A stretch of DNA of 64,000 nt from Opitutaceae bacterium (GCA_016715765.1 JADJZJ010000028.1:21805-85804), one strand, 5' to 3'. Shown: positions 1 through 8,953, counted from the first letter of the stretch. Program-made: numbers and translations. The notes: generated from the sequence alone by a model not told the origin.

Positions 1-1
1 C

Positions 2-292
2 ATCGGCGATTACCAGACGCAGCCCTGCAAGGTCCGCCGCTTGGAGACCGCTCCCGTCATACCACCGCGCTACCCGCCGGTGCGCTACCGCAAATCCATT
101 CCCGACTGCTGGCTGTCATTGGAACTCACCGAAGGCAAAAACCGCCAGGTCCGGCGCATGACCGCCGCGATCGGTCACCCCACCCTCCGTCTCATCCGCG
201 CCCGCATCGGCAATTTCACGCTCGATGAACTTTCTCCCGGCCGCTGGAAGGAACTCAGCGCCACCGAACGCGCGGCCGTATTCGGACCCTGA
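2..292 (+). CDS. RsuA/RluE-family rRNA pseudouridine synthase, C-terminal part
   Basis: The 96 visible codons are the end of a pseudouridine synthase of the RsuA/RluB/RluE/RluF family, which isomerises one uridine in ribosomal RNA. The window starts inside the gene, so the S4-like domain and the catalytic aspartate are not visible. The diagnostic stretch is KNRQVRRMTAAIGHPTLRL, a conserved block near the end of these enzymes. It is followed by RIGNFTLDELSPGRWKEL, which most resembles RluE. The frame is open from base 2 and ends in TGA. The family assignment is firm; which uridine is modified cannot be told from this fragment. Confidence 0.85.
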   Translation: MGDYQTQPCKVRRLETAPVIPPRYPPVRYRKSIPDCWLSLELTEGKNRQVRRMTAAIGHPTLRLIRARIGNFTLDELSPGRWKELSATERAAVFGP

Positions 293-297
293 GTTTA

Positions 298-486
298 ACC
301 ACGGATTTCACGGATTGCACGGATCCGGACTTTCTACAGGAGGACGCTGAGGGAGCAGAGAGATTAGATTTCCTCCGCTTCCTCTGTTTCCTCCTGTAAA
401 ATGAATTGAGGCCTTATGATCCTTCTGAGCCCCCATTGCGTCCATTCCGTCAGAGCCAATCCGTGGTATCCATGTAATCCGTGGTA
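298..486. repeat. MITE-like imperfect inverted repeat in a gene-free stretch
   Basis: The stretch 293-615 holds no gene. Its left arm is built of ACCACGGATTTCACGGATT-type units (298-325) and its right arm of the complementary ATCCGTGGT units (459-486). A nested pair, TACAGGAGG at 335-343 and CCTCCTGTA at 390-398, lies inside. The layout suggests a small non-autonomous repeat element. No transposase is present. Confidence 0.5.
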
Positions 487-615
487 AAAATTCAGATCTA
501 CATATTCACGATCACCTTCTCGGTCTGAATTTTCCCGCTGATGTCCAAACTTCCGGCTTGGCACGGCGGAACCCTGTGCCTCACTCCAACTTCGCCGCCC
601 CCGGCACCGTCCTCC

Positions 616-1563
616 ATGGCCTATCCCATTTCCCGGTCCAAAGTCCTTCGCGAATGGCGGCTCTATTTTTTCGTGGTCCCCTCCCTGCTGATGGTCCTGA
701 CCTTCGCCTATTTCCCGGCGGTCAGCGCGGTCTACCACAGCTTCTTTGACTGGTCCGGCGGCGAGGCCAAGCAGTTCATCGGCTGGGACAATTTCAAGCG
801 GGCCTTCACCGACTCCACCCTGCTGATGTCCTTCGCCACGGTCGGCGCGCTGATGATCTTCAACCTCATCAAGATGATCCCGTCCATCTTGCTGGCGGTG
901 CTCATCCACCGGCTGACGAGCAACCGCTGGCAATACGCCTACCGCGCGCTGCTGGTCGTGCCGATGATCGTGCCGCAGCTCGTGACGCTCTTCATCTGGA
1001 AATTCATCCTCGATCCCAACCTCGGCGCCCTCAACGGCGTGATCGAGGCCACCGGGCTCAAGCACGTGCTCGTGGCCATCAACGATTTCTTTGGCTGGGG
1101 CGTCTTCTTCGAGGGCGTGCCCATCGGCTGGCTGTCGCAGCCCGAGCTCATTCTGCCCGCCCTCTTCATCTGGGGTTTCCCCTGGATCGGCACCGTCGGC
1201 GTCCTGATCTACCTCGCCGGCCTGCAGTCCATCGGCCAGGAAGTCTATGAGGCCGCCGAGCTCGACGGCATCGGACCGTTCAAGAAGTTCATCTACATCG
1301 AGCTGCCCCTGATCCTGACGCAGATCCGCCTGAGCCTCGTGCTGCTGATCATCGGCACCCTCGGCGGTTACGGCCTGCAGCTGCTGCTGCTCAACGAATA
1401 CGGCGGTCCCGGCGGTCGCGGCATGGTCCCCGGCCTGTGGATGTACAACCGCGCCTTCGTGGCCGGCGAGTTCGGCTACGCCTGCTCCATCGGCATGATC
1501 CTGTTCTCGGTCATCCTCACGCTCACCTTCATCAACAACCGGTACGTCCGGGTCGACAAATGA
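616..1563 (+). CDS. Carbohydrate ABC transporter permease, MalF/UgpA type
   Basis: This is an inner-membrane permease of a binding-protein-dependent sugar importer (CUT1, MalF/UgpA-like). The 315-residue product has about six hydrophobic segments, beginning with one at residues 15-40. The cytoplasmic EAA loop, EAAELDGIGPFKKF, contacts the ATPase. The ATG at 616 was chosen; the frame stays open upstream to 541, but those 25 residues are proline-rich and unlike a permease start. The stop overlaps the next permease gene as ATGA, so the two are translationally coupled. No solute-binding protein or ATPase gene lies beside them, so the substrate cannot be named. Confidence 0.88.
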   Translation: MAYPISRSKVLREWRLYFFVVPSLLMVLTFAYFPAVSAVYHSFFDWSGGEAKQFIGWDNFKRAFTDSTLLMSFATVGALMIFNLIKMIPSILLAVLIHRLTSNRWQYAYRALLVVPMIVPQLVTLFIWKFILDPNLGALNGVIEATGLKHVLVAINDFFGWGVFFEGVPIGWLSQPELILPALFIWGFPWIGTVGVLIYLAGLQSIGQEVYEAAELDGIGPFKKFIYIELPLILTQIRLSLVLLIIGTLGGYGLQLLLLNEYGGPGGRGMVPGLWMYNRAFVAGEFGYACSIGMILFSVILTLTFINNRYVRVDK

Positions 1564-2411
1564 GCGCCGCCGTCATCAAGCCCGCCCGGCTCCACAAAAA
1601 GCGCGACTGGCCGAAGCACGCCATCATCTGGAGCTTCCTGCTCATCGAGATGTTCCCGCTCTACATGATGTTCCAGGTGAGCTTCAAGGACAACGCGTCC
1701 TTCATCGCGCAACCCTGGCTGCCGCTCTCCCCCGAGGACTGGAAATGGTCGAACTGGCTCTTCGCCATCAAGCTCATCGGCCCCTACCTCGCGAACACGG
1801 TCTTCGTCGCGGTCACCGGCACGTTCTGCTCGCTCTCCCTCGCCATCCTCGCCGCCTACTTCTTCGCCCGCCACAAGCTGCCCTTCAGCGGCGTCATCTG
1901 GTCGGCCTTCCTCGTCCTCATGCTCCTGCCGAGCGTGGCCAACATCGTGCCGCTCTTCATGCTGCTCAAGTCCATGAGCCTGCTGAACACGCTGCTCGCC
2001 CTCATCGTCGTCGGCGTCGCCGCCGGCCAGGTGTTCAACATTTTCGTGCTGCGCAACTTCATCGAGGACCTGCCCAAGGACCTCTTCGAGGCCGCCGAGA
2101 TGGACGGCGCCTCGCACTTCCAGCAGGTCATCAACGTCGTGATCCCCATGGCGAGCCCCATCATCGGCACGCTCGCCATCCTCTCCTTCCTCAGCTCATG
2201 GAACGACTTCCTGCTCCCGCTCATCATCCTCCGCGACAAGGAACTCTTCACCTTGGGCGTCGGCCTCATCTACCTCGACGGCGAGTACGTGAAACCGTGG
2301 GGCCAGATCATGGCGTCCTACTTCCTCGCCTCGATCCCGCTCATCATCATCTTCCTCTTCACGATGCGCCTCTTCGTCCGCGGCCTCTCCGCCGGCGCGA
2401 TCAAAGGCTGA
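1560..2411 (+). CDS. Carbohydrate ABC transporter permease, MalG type
   Basis: This is the second permease of the same sugar importer (CUT1, MalG-like), 283 residues with about six membrane segments. The EAA loop reads EAAEMDGASHFQQ in the second half. The start at 1560 overlaps the upstream TGA by four bases, typical of paired MalF/MalG subunits that form a heterodimer in the inner membrane. The gene is followed by a repeat-filled spacer rather than a binding protein or ATPase. The remaining subunits are presumably encoded elsewhere, as is common when one ATPase serves several importers. Confidence 0.9.
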   Translation: MSAAVIKPARLHKKRDWPKHAIIWSFLLIEMFPLYMMFQVSFKDNASFIAQPWLPLSPEDWKWSNWLFAIKLIGPYLANTVFVAVTGTFCSLSLAILAAYFFARHKLPFSGVIWSAFLVLMLLPSVANIVPLFMLLKSMSLLNTLLALIVVGVAAGQVFNIFVLRNFIEDLPKDLFEAAEMDGASHFQQVINVVIPMASPIIGTLAILSFLSSWNDFLLPLIILRDKELFTLGVGLIYLDGEYVKPWGQIMASYFLASIPLIIIFLFTMRLFVRGLSAGAIKG

Positions 2412-2437
2412 CGCCCTGACCGCCGGACGGTCAGGGC

Positions 2438-2640
2438 GAACGCTGAACGTCGAATGTTTAACTCTGAACGCTCAAGTGCCGAACCACCGGATCGCCAGCG
2501 GTAGCTACGAGCGTGAACCAGTGGACCATTACGCGGAGACAGCCCCCACTCGCTCACGCTCGTAGCTACCAGGTCTGGACTTCGGCATTCAGCGTTCGAC
2601 GTTCAGCGTTCAGAGTTAAGCGTTGAGCGTTAAGCGTTCC
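2438..2640. repeat. Composite inverted repeat upstream of the dioxygenase gene
   Basis: Left arm units of the GAACGCTGAACGTCGAA type (2438-2475) face complementary TTCAGCGTTAAGCGTTC-type units (about 2583-2640). Between the arms, a GTAGCTACGAGCGTGA unit near 2502 faces its complement CTCACGCTCGTAGCTAC near 2553. The element fills the spacer between the permease and dioxygenase genes, and a close relative lies on the other side of the dioxygenase. Confidence 0.65.
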
Positions 2641-2682
2641 CACCCCAACCACTCCCCGCCATATTTAGAGCCCCATACCCCC

Positions 2683-3528
2683 ATGTCTTCCACCCCCGTC
2701 AAAGAAGAACGTGACCTGAGTTTCCAGCCGGTCGTGAACCACGCACCGCGCCGGCTGACCCCGGAGCAGATCCGGTTCTACAACGAGTTCGGCTACGTGA
2801 TGCCACTGTCGGCCTACTCGCCATCGGAAGCGGAACAGAACCGCTCCTATTTTGACGACCTGCTCGGCAAGGTCCGGCAGGCGCGCAGCGATCTCGATTC
2901 CTATTCGATCAACGGCTTCCACTGCTGCTGTGCCGGCCTGCACGACATCGTGACGAACCCCACCATCCTCGACCATGTGCAGGACCTGATCGGTCCGGAT
3001 ATCGTGTGCTGGGGCTCCCACTTCTTTTGCAAGCAACCGCATGACCCCCGCAAGGTTGCCTGGCATCAGGACGCCTCCTACTGGCCGTTCACCCCCGCCC
3101 GGACGGTGACCGTGTGGCTGGCCATCGACGATGCCGACCGCGCCAACGCCGCCATGATGTTTCTGCCCGGCACGCATCGGCAGGGCCACTTGAAATGGCG
3201 CCACGTGGCCCGGGACCAGGCCGTGCTCAACCAGGAAATTGAAAACGCCGCGCAACTGGGCCAGCCCGTTTACGATGAACTCAAGGCCGGCCAGTTCTCC
3301 TTGCATGCCGACATGCTGGCGCACGGCTCGGAGCCCAACACCTCCGACCGCCGCCGCTGCGGGCTGACCATCCGCTACTGCCCGCCCACCGTCAGGGCCC
3401 TGAATCCCCGCTGGACCAAGGGAGCCGTGCTCTGCCGGGGCTCGGGCGCCGGCGGTGAGTGGACCTACAATCCGCGCCCGCCCGGCGAGGATGTCATGCA
3501 CATCGTCCAGGCAATCGGAGCCAACTGA
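2683..3528 (+). CDS. Phytanoyl-CoA dioxygenase (PhyH) family protein
   Basis: This is a predicted Fe(II)/2-oxoglutarate-dependent oxygenase of the PhyH family, 281 residues, which would hydroxylate a small molecule in the cytoplasm. The metal triad is visible: His128 and Asp130 in WHQDASYWPF, and a distal His214 in AHGSEPN. An arginine in LTIRY is suited to bind 2-oxoglutarate. The ATG at 2683 precedes MSSTPVKEE; an upstream in-frame start at 2623 would translate the repeat spacer and is rejected. The gene stands alone between two related composite inverted repeats. The substrate is unknown; bacterial PhyH proteins act on diverse secondary metabolites. Confidence 0.85.
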   Translation: MSSTPVKEERDLSFQPVVNHAPRRLTPEQIRFYNEFGYVMPLSAYSPSEAEQNRSYFDDLLGKVRQARSDLDSYSINGFHCCCAGLHDIVTNPTILDHVQDLIGPDIVCWGSHFFCKQPHDPRKVAWHQDASYWPFTPARTVTVWLAIDDADRANAAMMFLPGTHRQGHLKWRHVARDQAVLNQEIENAAQLGQPVYDELKAGQFSLHADMLAHGSEPNTSDRRRCGLTIRYCPPTVRALNPRWTKGAVLCRGSGAGGEWTYNPRPPGEDVMHIVQAIGAN

Positions 3529-3548
3529 CGCGGCGCTGGACGCGCCGC

Positions 3549-3756
3549 GAACGCTGAACGTCGAACGTTTAACGCTGAACGCTGAATTAGTGCACGTGTA
3601 GCTACGAGCGTAAGCGAGTGGTTTTCCTGTAGGGCCGGAGCTTGCTCCGTGCCTCGAGGAAGATGACGGCCGCGTAGCCCTAACAGGCACGGACCAAGGT
3701 CCGGCCCTACATTCGCCACTTCAGCGTTCAGCGTTAAACGATAAGAGTTAAGCGTT
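3549..3756. repeat. Composite inverted repeat downstream of the dioxygenase gene
   Basis: The outer arms are of the GAACGCTGAACGTCGAACG type (from 3549) and TTCAGCGTTAAACG type (to 3756), as in the element at 2438-2640. Nested inside is a REP pair at 3629-3710. It begins GTAGGGCCGGAGCTTGCTCC and ends with the inverted GGTCCGGCCCTAC. Confidence 0.65.
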
Positions 3757-3778
3757 CCGGCGCGGCCCAACGCGCCGG

Positions 3779-4858
3779 TCACCACGCCCTCGCATACTGC
3801 ACCGGTGGCGGCAGCGCACCAGCCTGCCCCAGCACTTTCGCCGCGTGCGCCGGCCAATATGGGTCCCGCAAGAGCTCGCGCGCCAGCAGCACCAGGTCGG
3901 CCTGGCCGCCGCGGATGATGGCATCCGCCTGCGCGGGCTCGCTGATCATCCCCACGGCGGCCGTCGCGATCCCGGCTTCGCACCGTATGCGCTCGGCCAG
4001 CGGGACCTGATAACCCGGTCCCACCGGAATCTTCACCCCGGGTATCGCGCCGCCCGAACTGCAGTCAATGAGATCGACCCCCGCCGCCTTGAGCCGGCGC
4101 GCCAGTTCGACCGCCTGCCCGAGGTCCCATCCGCCCTCCACCCAGTCCGTGCACGACAGGCGCGCCGTCAGGGGGAGATTATCCGGCCACACCGCCCGCA
4201 CCGCCTGCGCGGTCTCGAGTGCGAACCGGATGCGGTTCTCAAAGCTGCCGCCGTACTGGTCGGTGCGACGGTTGACGAGCGGCGAGAGAAACTGATGCGC
4301 CAGATACCCGTGGGCAAAATGCAGCTCCAGCCATTCGTATCCGGCCGCCAGCGCCCGCTGTGTCGCGGCCACAAAATCCGCCTGCAACCGCCTGATGCCC
4401 GCGGCGTCCAGGGCCTGCGGCACCTTGTCCAATCCGCTGCCGAACGCCTCCGCACTCGGTGCCACGGTCGGCCAGCCGCCGCTGCCCTCCGGCAACTGCC
4501 CCTCGCCGTCCCACGGCCGCCGCGCACTGGCCTTGCGGCCGGCATGTGCGATCTGCAAACCGGCCACGGCGCCGTGCTGCTTGAGAAAGCGATTGATGCG
4601 GGCCAGCGGCTCCACGTGCCGGTCGGACCAGATGCCCAGATCCCCCGGTGAGATCCGGCCTTCGGGCGACACCGCCGTCGCCTCCACAATCACCAGCCCA
4701 GCCCCGCCCACCGCCCGCGACCCGAGGTGCACCAGGTGCCAGTCGTTCGCCAGCCCGTCCTCCGCCGAGTACTGGCACATCGGCGAAACGCCGATGCGGT
4801 TGCGAAGCGTGACCGACTTGACCGCAAGCGGCGCGAAAAGATGAGACATGGCAGCCAT
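3779..4858 (-). CDS. NADH:flavin oxidoreductase, YqjM-like old yellow enzyme
   Basis: This is a 359-residue FMN-dependent ene-reductase of the old yellow enzyme family. It transfers hydride from NAD(P)H to activated C=C bonds. Family marks are SPMCQYSAEDG near the N-terminus (FMN contact), QIAHAGRKA, LHFAHGYLAHQFLSP, and RRTDQYGGSFENR with the conserved phosphate-binding arginine region. The length and the short N-terminal motif fit the YqjM class. Translation could also start at 4849 (MSHLFAPL), which aligns better with YqjM starts. Nothing nearby suggests a pathway; the physiological substrate is unknown. Confidence 0.92.
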   Translation of the reverse strand: MAAMSHLFAPLAVKSVTLRNRIGVSPMCQYSAEDGLANDWHLVHLGSRAVGGAGLVIVEATAVSPEGRISPGDLGIWSDRHVEPLARINRFLKQHGAVAGLQIAHAGRKASARRPWDGEGQLPEGSGGWPTVAPSAEAFGSGLDKVPQALDAAGIRRLQADFVAATQRALAAGYEWLELHFAHGYLAHQFLSPLVNRRTDQYGGSFENRIRFALETAQAVRAVWPDNLPLTARLSCTDWVEGGWDLGQAVELARRLKAAGVDLIDCSSGGAIPGVKIPVGPGYQVPLAERIRCEAGIATAAVGMISEPAQADAIIRGGQADLVLLARELLRDPYWPAHAAKVLGQAGALPPPVQYARAW

Positions 4859-4923
4859 CCAAGCCGGATTCGGATTTTTCGCAACCGCGCCGCAGGCCGC
4901 GTCCGCAATTAATGTCTCCGTGG

Positions 4924-4998
4924 GTAGGGCCCGGCCTCCGGACGGGCCTGCAATGGCAGGCGCAACACGAACCGCCCGTCCGGGAGGCCGGGCGCTAC
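4924..4998. repeat. GTAG-headed REP pair
   Basis: The left half begins GTAGGGCCCGGCCTCCGG and the right half is its inverted copy ending GGCCGGGCGCTAC. The pair sits in the spacer between two minus-strand genes and could fold into a strong cruciform or RNA hairpin. Confidence 0.7.
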
Positions 4999-5000
4999 CT

Positions 5001-5969
5001 TCAATTGTGCCCCAGCTTGCCCCAACGCGCGGCCAACACCCCGCTGACGAGCAACTGCATCGAATGATAAACCATGATCGGCAGCAGCACGAGGCCGAGC
5101 ACGGGCTGGCCGGCGAAAATCAAATTCGCCATGGGCACACCCGAGGCGAGGGTCTTCTTGGAACCGCAGAACATCGCCGTGATCCGGTCCGGCCAGTCAA
5201 AGCCGAGCAACCGTGACACCCAGGCCGTCAACAGCATGGCCGTCGTGAACAGCAGGGCGCATACGCCCAGCGTGAGCAGCAGCAGCGACCAGCCGCGCCC
5301 CTGCCAGAGACCGTTCTGCACCGAGTTGCAGAAGGACGTGTAGATGATGAGCAGAATCACGAGCCGGTCTGCGATGTGCAGTCGCGCCTTTTGCCGCGCC
5401 GCCCACGCCGCCAGCCAGGGCCGGCAGGCCTGCCCCACGGCCATCGGCAGCAACAGCCAGCGCACCAGGTCCATCACGACCGGCCCGAGCGGACCGCCCT
5501 GTCCGCCGCTCCGCAGATAAAACCCGATCCACAACGGCGTCAGCACCACGCCGATGAGGCTCGACAGCGTGGCGTTGAACACCGCCGCGGCCACGTTGCC
5601 GCCCGCCGCCGCGGTCAGGGCCACCGATGAGGAGATGGTCGAGGGGAGGACGCAGAGAAACACGAAGCCCAGCCGCATTTCGGCCGACAGCCAGCCGCGC
5701 GTGATGAAATCGAGCGCCAGACCCAGCAGCGGAAACGCCAGAAACGTCATGCCCTGCACGACCAGATGCAGCCGCCAGTGCAGCGCCCCCGCCCGCAGCG
5801 CGGTGAATGAAAGACTCAGCCCATAGAGGAAAAAGATCAGCGCCACACCGGCCTTCGTCAGCCACTCGCCATGCAGGACGCCGCCATCCGCCCCACCCGC
5901 CGGCCAGATCCAGGCCAGCGCCACGGCCAGGAGCATCGCCGGCGTGAACCAGTCCGGGATCCGTTTCAT
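5001..5969 (-). CDS. Bile acid:sodium symporter-like (SBF-like/YfeH) transporter
   Basis: The 322-residue product has about ten hydrophobic segments and belongs to the SBF-like branch of the bile acid/sodium symporter superfamily (bacterial YfeH, eukaryotic SLC10A7). Characteristic stretches are FLYGLSLSF in the second segment, VLPSTISSSVALT in the crossover helix region, and FNATLSSLIGVVLTP. The substrate of bacterial members is not settled, so no cargo is assigned. It would act in the inner membrane. It lies 12 bases beyond the end of murJ on the same strand and may be cotranscribed with it. Confidence 0.85.
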   Translation of the reverse strand: MKRIPDWFTPAMLLAVALAWIWPAGGADGGVLHGEWLTKAGVALIFFLYGLSLSFTALRAGALHWRLHLVVQGMTFLAFPLLGLALDFITRGWLSAEMRLGFVFLCVLPSTISSSVALTAAAGGNVAAAVFNATLSSLIGVVLTPLWIGFYLRSGGQGGPLGPVVMDLVRWLLLPMAVGQACRPWLAAWAARQKARLHIADRLVILLIIYTSFCNSVQNGLWQGRGWSLLLLTLGVCALLFTTAMLLTAWVSRLLGFDWPDRITAMFCGSKKTLASGVPMANLIFAGQPVLGLVLLPIMVYHSMQLLVSGVLAARWGKLGHN

Positions 5970-5981
5970 GGTCGGAAGATA

Positions 5982-7571
5982 TCAGGCGTCGGGGCGGCGG
6001 CCCCGAAAGCGGTTCAGGATGAGTTCCAGTTCGTTGCGCCCCTCGATCTTCAACGCCCAAAGCAGGGCGCCATAGACCGCCGCGCCGACGGGGATGAGAA
6101 TCAATACGACAGCGAGATGGTGGGCCTTGCCGGTCAGCGGCAGCCACGCCGAGGCCCGCTGTCCGCCCCAAACGACGACCCCCAGCACGGTGCTCGCGAT
6201 GACGATTTTCACCAGGTTCGGCCACAATGGCCCGAAGCCGAGCGCCGGCAGCCGGCGGCTCAGCCGGGTCTGCAAATACCACGCCTGGACCAGCACGGCC
6301 ACCGTCCCCGCCACGGCCAGGCCGACCGTGGAAAACCACCGCATGAGCACCAGGCTGAGTCCGAGATTGACGCCAAAACTCCAGGCCGCCGCCTGCACCG
6401 GCGTCGCGGTGTCCTTGACCGCATAGAACCCGCGCAGGGCCACCGTCACGAAGGAAAGGAAAGGCAGGCCCAGGGCATACACCGCCAGCACCGGCGTCAT
6501 GAGGCCGGTATCCGTCGCACTGAACGCACCCCGCTGGAACAGGAGCCGCGTGATGGGTTCGCTGAGCACGGCCAGCCCCACCGCCGCCGGCACATTCAGG
6601 ACCAGCACGAGCCGCAGCCCCTTGTGATAGTCCCCGGCCAGCTGGCCCCAGTCGGACCGCGCGGCATGCCGGGCGATCAGGGGGAACACGACGGTCGCGA
6701 TCGCCGCCGTGAACACGCCGATCGGCAGTTCCATCACCCGCGTGGCCAGGTTGATGATCGCCGCCGCGCTGTCGTTGAGGGAAAGACCCAGGAAACGGGA
6801 CACCGCCATGTTGACGAGATAGATGGCCGAGCCGATCACCATCGGGCCCATCAGTCGCACAATCGCACTGACCCGCTCGTTGTACTGCAGGTCAAACGCC
6901 GGTCGCCAGCCCTCGCGCCACAGCACCCCGGCCGGCACGGCCATCTGCAGGAAACCGCCCGCCAGCACCCCGGCGCAGAGCAGGTGCATGCGTTCCGGCA
7001 GGCCCCAGGCCCACCAGCCGCCCGCGCCCAGCGCCGACAGGATGCAGAGATTGAGCCAGACCGGGGAAAGCGCCGGCTCGGTGAACCGGCCCAAGACCTG
7101 GCACGCCGCGCTGAAGGCCGCCGCCAGGCAGACAAAGATCATGTACGGGAAGAGAATCACCGCGAGATCCGCTCCCAACAGCAGCCGGCGCAGCGTGCCT
7201 GCCGCGAAGCCCCAATCCGTCGCCCGGCCCAGAATCCATTCCGCCTGGGACAGCACCAGCATCGCCACCACCACCACCCCGCCCGTCACGACCAGCAGCC
7301 AGCTCGCCACCTGGCTCACGAGCGTGAACGCCCCGGCGCGCTGGCGGTGCTCCAGTTCCTCGGTCAGCGTCGGCACAAACGCCGCCGTGAGCGCGCCTTC
7401 GCCGAGCAGCCGCCGGAACAGGTTCGGGAGGGTGAAGGCCGATACAAACGCCGATGCGAGCGCGCTCGTGCCGAATACCGCCGCCGTAAATATTTCCCGG
7501 ACCAGCCCAAGCACGCGCGACACAACCGTGGCCGCCGCCACGACGCTGATGTTTTTCAGGCTTTTCGACAC
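5982..7571 (-). CDS. murJ: Lipid II flippase MurJ
   Basis: MurJ is a MOP-superfamily membrane protein that flips the peptidoglycan precursor lipid II across the inner membrane. The product of about 529 residues has roughly 14 membrane segments. It opens with VVSRVLGLVREIFTAAVFG and FTLPNLFRRLLGEGALTAAF, the signature N-terminal region with conserved arginines. The GTG at 7571 (VSKSLKNI) gives a family-like start; the frame continues to a TTG at 7607, adding twelve residues of doubtful value. No clear ribosome-binding site precedes either. The SBF-like transporter follows closely. Confidence 0.93.
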   Translation of the reverse strand: MSKSLKNISVVAAATVVSRVLGLVREIFTAAVFGTSALASAFVSAFTLPNLFRRLLGEGALTAAFVPTLTEELEHRQRAGAFTLVSQVASWLLVVTGGVVVVAMLVLSQAEWILGRATDWGFAAGTLRRLLLGADLAVILFPYMIFVCLAAAFSAACQVLGRFTEPALSPVWLNLCILSALGAGGWWAWGLPERMHLLCAGVLAGGFLQMAVPAGVLWREGWRPAFDLQYNERVSAIVRLMGPMVIGSAIYLVNMAVSRFLGLSLNDSAAAIINLATRVMELPIGVFTAAIATVVFPLIARHAARSDWGQLAGDYHKGLRLVLVLNVPAAVGLAVLSEPITRLLFQRGAFSATDTGLMTPVLAVYALGLPFLSFVTVALRGFYAVKDTATPVQAAAWSFGVNLGLSLVLMRWFSTVGLAVAGTVAVLVQAWYLQTRLSRRLPALGFGPLWPNLVKIVIASTVLGVVVWGGQRASAWLPLTGKAHHLAVVLILIPVGAAVYGALLWALKIEGRNELELILNRFRGRRPDA

Positions 7572-7640
7572 CGGGGCAGTATTCGCGGCCCGCCCGCCCG
7601 CTGGCAAGCGCGCGCCGCGACGGCTGCAGTTGAATCGGAT

Positions 7641-7762
7641 GTAGGGCGGGGTCTCCGGGCCCCGCCATATTTTGAAAGTAGCTACGAGCGTGAGCGAGTG
7701 GTCAAAGTTTCCACTCGCTCACGCTCGTAGATACAAGGCGGGGTTCGGAGACCCCGCCCTAC
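7641..7762. repeat. Nested GTAG-headed inverted repeat
   Basis: The outer arms are GTAGGGCGGGGTCTCC (7641 onward) and GGAGACCCCGCCCTAC (to 7762). The inner arms are GTAGCTACGAGCGTGAGCGA and its near complement. Both arm types recur elsewhere in the window, so this is a nest of two repeat families between murJ and the next minus-strand gene. Confidence 0.75.
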
Positions 7763-7794
7763 AATACGCCATCCCGAGGTTGCCACCCCGGACC

Positions 7795-8478
7795 CTACGG
7801 TGCGTCCAGCTTCAGCTTGGTCCCGTCAATGGACACGCTGGCGAGCTTGGCCCAGGCGCCGGCGATATCCTCCGGCACTTTTTGCGCGCCCACAAACTTG
7901 TGCATGATGATATTGGTCAAACCCGGGATTTTCTCGACCGGGCAGGAACCCACCAGCAGCGACTTCGGGGTGAAGACAAACTGCTCGCCCTGCTTTTCAA
8001 AATCCCCGCGCGCCTGCACGAGGACGTTCAAGCCCAGGTCGAGCGTGTTGATCGTCACCGGCACGGCGATCTGCAGTGCCTGGTCGCGAATGCGGAAGTT
8101 GAGCGTACCGAGGGTGTATGCGCCGGGTTTGGTCTCCGGGGCCGGCTCCTCCTTGGCGCCCGGCTTCTTCGGGGCGGGGGCGTTGACCGCCGTCACGGCG
8201 GCGTTGAGTTCCTCTTCCGAGACCGTCACGGACATGCCGGCGACCAGCTGTTGCCGCTTGGCCACCCAGGATCGGCCCCGGGTCGGATCCTTGGATCCCT
8301 CGATGTGGTAAATCGTCCCGGCCACCGGCTCCTTCGGGATTTCCTTCACCGTGGCGACCGGTTTGGTGACCAGGTAGGCCGCCGCCAGCACCACGCCGAG
8401 CACGATGCTCAACAGGGCGCCGAAAATGACTTCCGTCCAGCTGGGGCCGTAGAGGGCGCGATCGATTTTTTTGCTCAT
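7795..8478 (-). CDS. Hypothetical membrane-anchored protein
   Basis: I do not recognise this 227-residue protein. It has one hydrophobic segment at about residues 14-36 (IFGALLSIVLGVVLAAAYLV), then a soluble remainder that would be periplasmic. A proline/lysine/glutamate-rich linker (APAPKKPGAKEEPAPETK) divides that remainder. The second half looks like beta-rich strands. The ATG at 8478 (MSKKIDRALYG) is chosen; the upstream frame overlaps the zinc-ribbon gene. That gene ends 8 bases before this start, so the two probably form an operon. Confidence 0.7.
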   Translation of the reverse strand: MSKKIDRALYGPSWTEVIFGALLSIVLGVVLAAAYLVTKPVATVKEIPKEPVAGTIYHIEGSKDPTRGRSWVAKRQQLVAGMSVTVSEEELNAAVTAVNAPAPKKPGAKEEPAPETKPGAYTLGTLNFRIRDQALQIAVPVTINTLDLGLNVLVQARGDFEKQGEQFVFTPKSLLVGSCPVEKIPGLTNIIMHKFVGAQKVPEDIAGAWAKLASVSIDGTKLKLDAP

Positions 8479-8486
8479 GGGTTTGG

Positions 8487-8753
8487 TTATTTGGCCGCGG
8501 CGGGCGTTTTGGTCTCGGTTTTGGCCGGGGCGGCCTTCTCGCCGCCGCCCTCGGATTTGCCGTGGGATTTCTTCTTGTAGTCGGTGATGTAAAAACCGGT
8601 GCCTTTGAAAATCAGCCCCGCGCCCCCGCCCACCTTGCGCTTCAGGCCGTTTTTCTTGCACGCCGGGCATTTCTTCAGCGGCTCATCCTTCATGGACTGA
8701 AAGGCTTCCATTTCGTGACCGCATTTCGTGCAAAGATATTCGTAGGTGGGCAT
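8487..8753 (-). CDS. FmdB-family zinc ribbon protein
   Basis: This is an 88-residue FmdB/CxxC regulatory-type zinc ribbon. It starts MPTYEYLCTKCGHEMEAFQS and carries a second pair of cysteines in CPACKK. The four cysteines (CTKCG and CPACK) should bind one zinc ion. The second half is a low-complexity tail rich in Gly, Lys and Ala. The function of FmdB proteins is poorly defined; some are suggested to act as regulators. The ATG at 8753 matches the family start exactly. The gene lies just ahead of the membrane-anchored hypothetical gene. Confidence 0.88.
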   Translation of the reverse strand: MPTYEYLCTKCGHEMEAFQSMKDEPLKKCPACKKNGLKRKVGGGAGLIFKGTGFYITDYKKKSHGKSEGGGEKAAPAKTETKTPAAAK

Positions 8754-8863
8754 GGCAAATCGTCGGCGCACTCTGATACCCACCCCCGGCGAAGGCGAGT
8801 TTGTTTATACCCTCCATAAGCCGGCCCGCCCCCCACCCGCCGGCACCTGCCCCGGCTCCGCTG

Positions 8864-8888
8864 CTTTGTCACGTAATACGTGACAAAG
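8864..8888. repeat. 25-base perfect palindrome, TGTCACG type
   Basis: Two 12-base arms, CTTTGTCACGTA and its complement, face each other around a central A. This is the first of five copies of this type in the window. The surrounding stretch 8754-9419 contains only such palindromes and a decayed gene. Confidence 0.9.
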
Positions 8889-8928
8889 TGCTGAACGCCT
8901 CGGCCACCTCTGAAAACCATGCTCCAGG

Positions 8929-8953
8929 CTTTGTCACGTATTACGTGACAAAG
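8929..8953. repeat. 25-base perfect palindrome, TGTCACG type
   Basis: The arms are identical to those at 8864-8888, here around a central T. It lies 12 bases beyond the stop of the decayed helix-turn-helix gene on the minus strand and marks the downstream border of that module. Confidence 0.9.
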
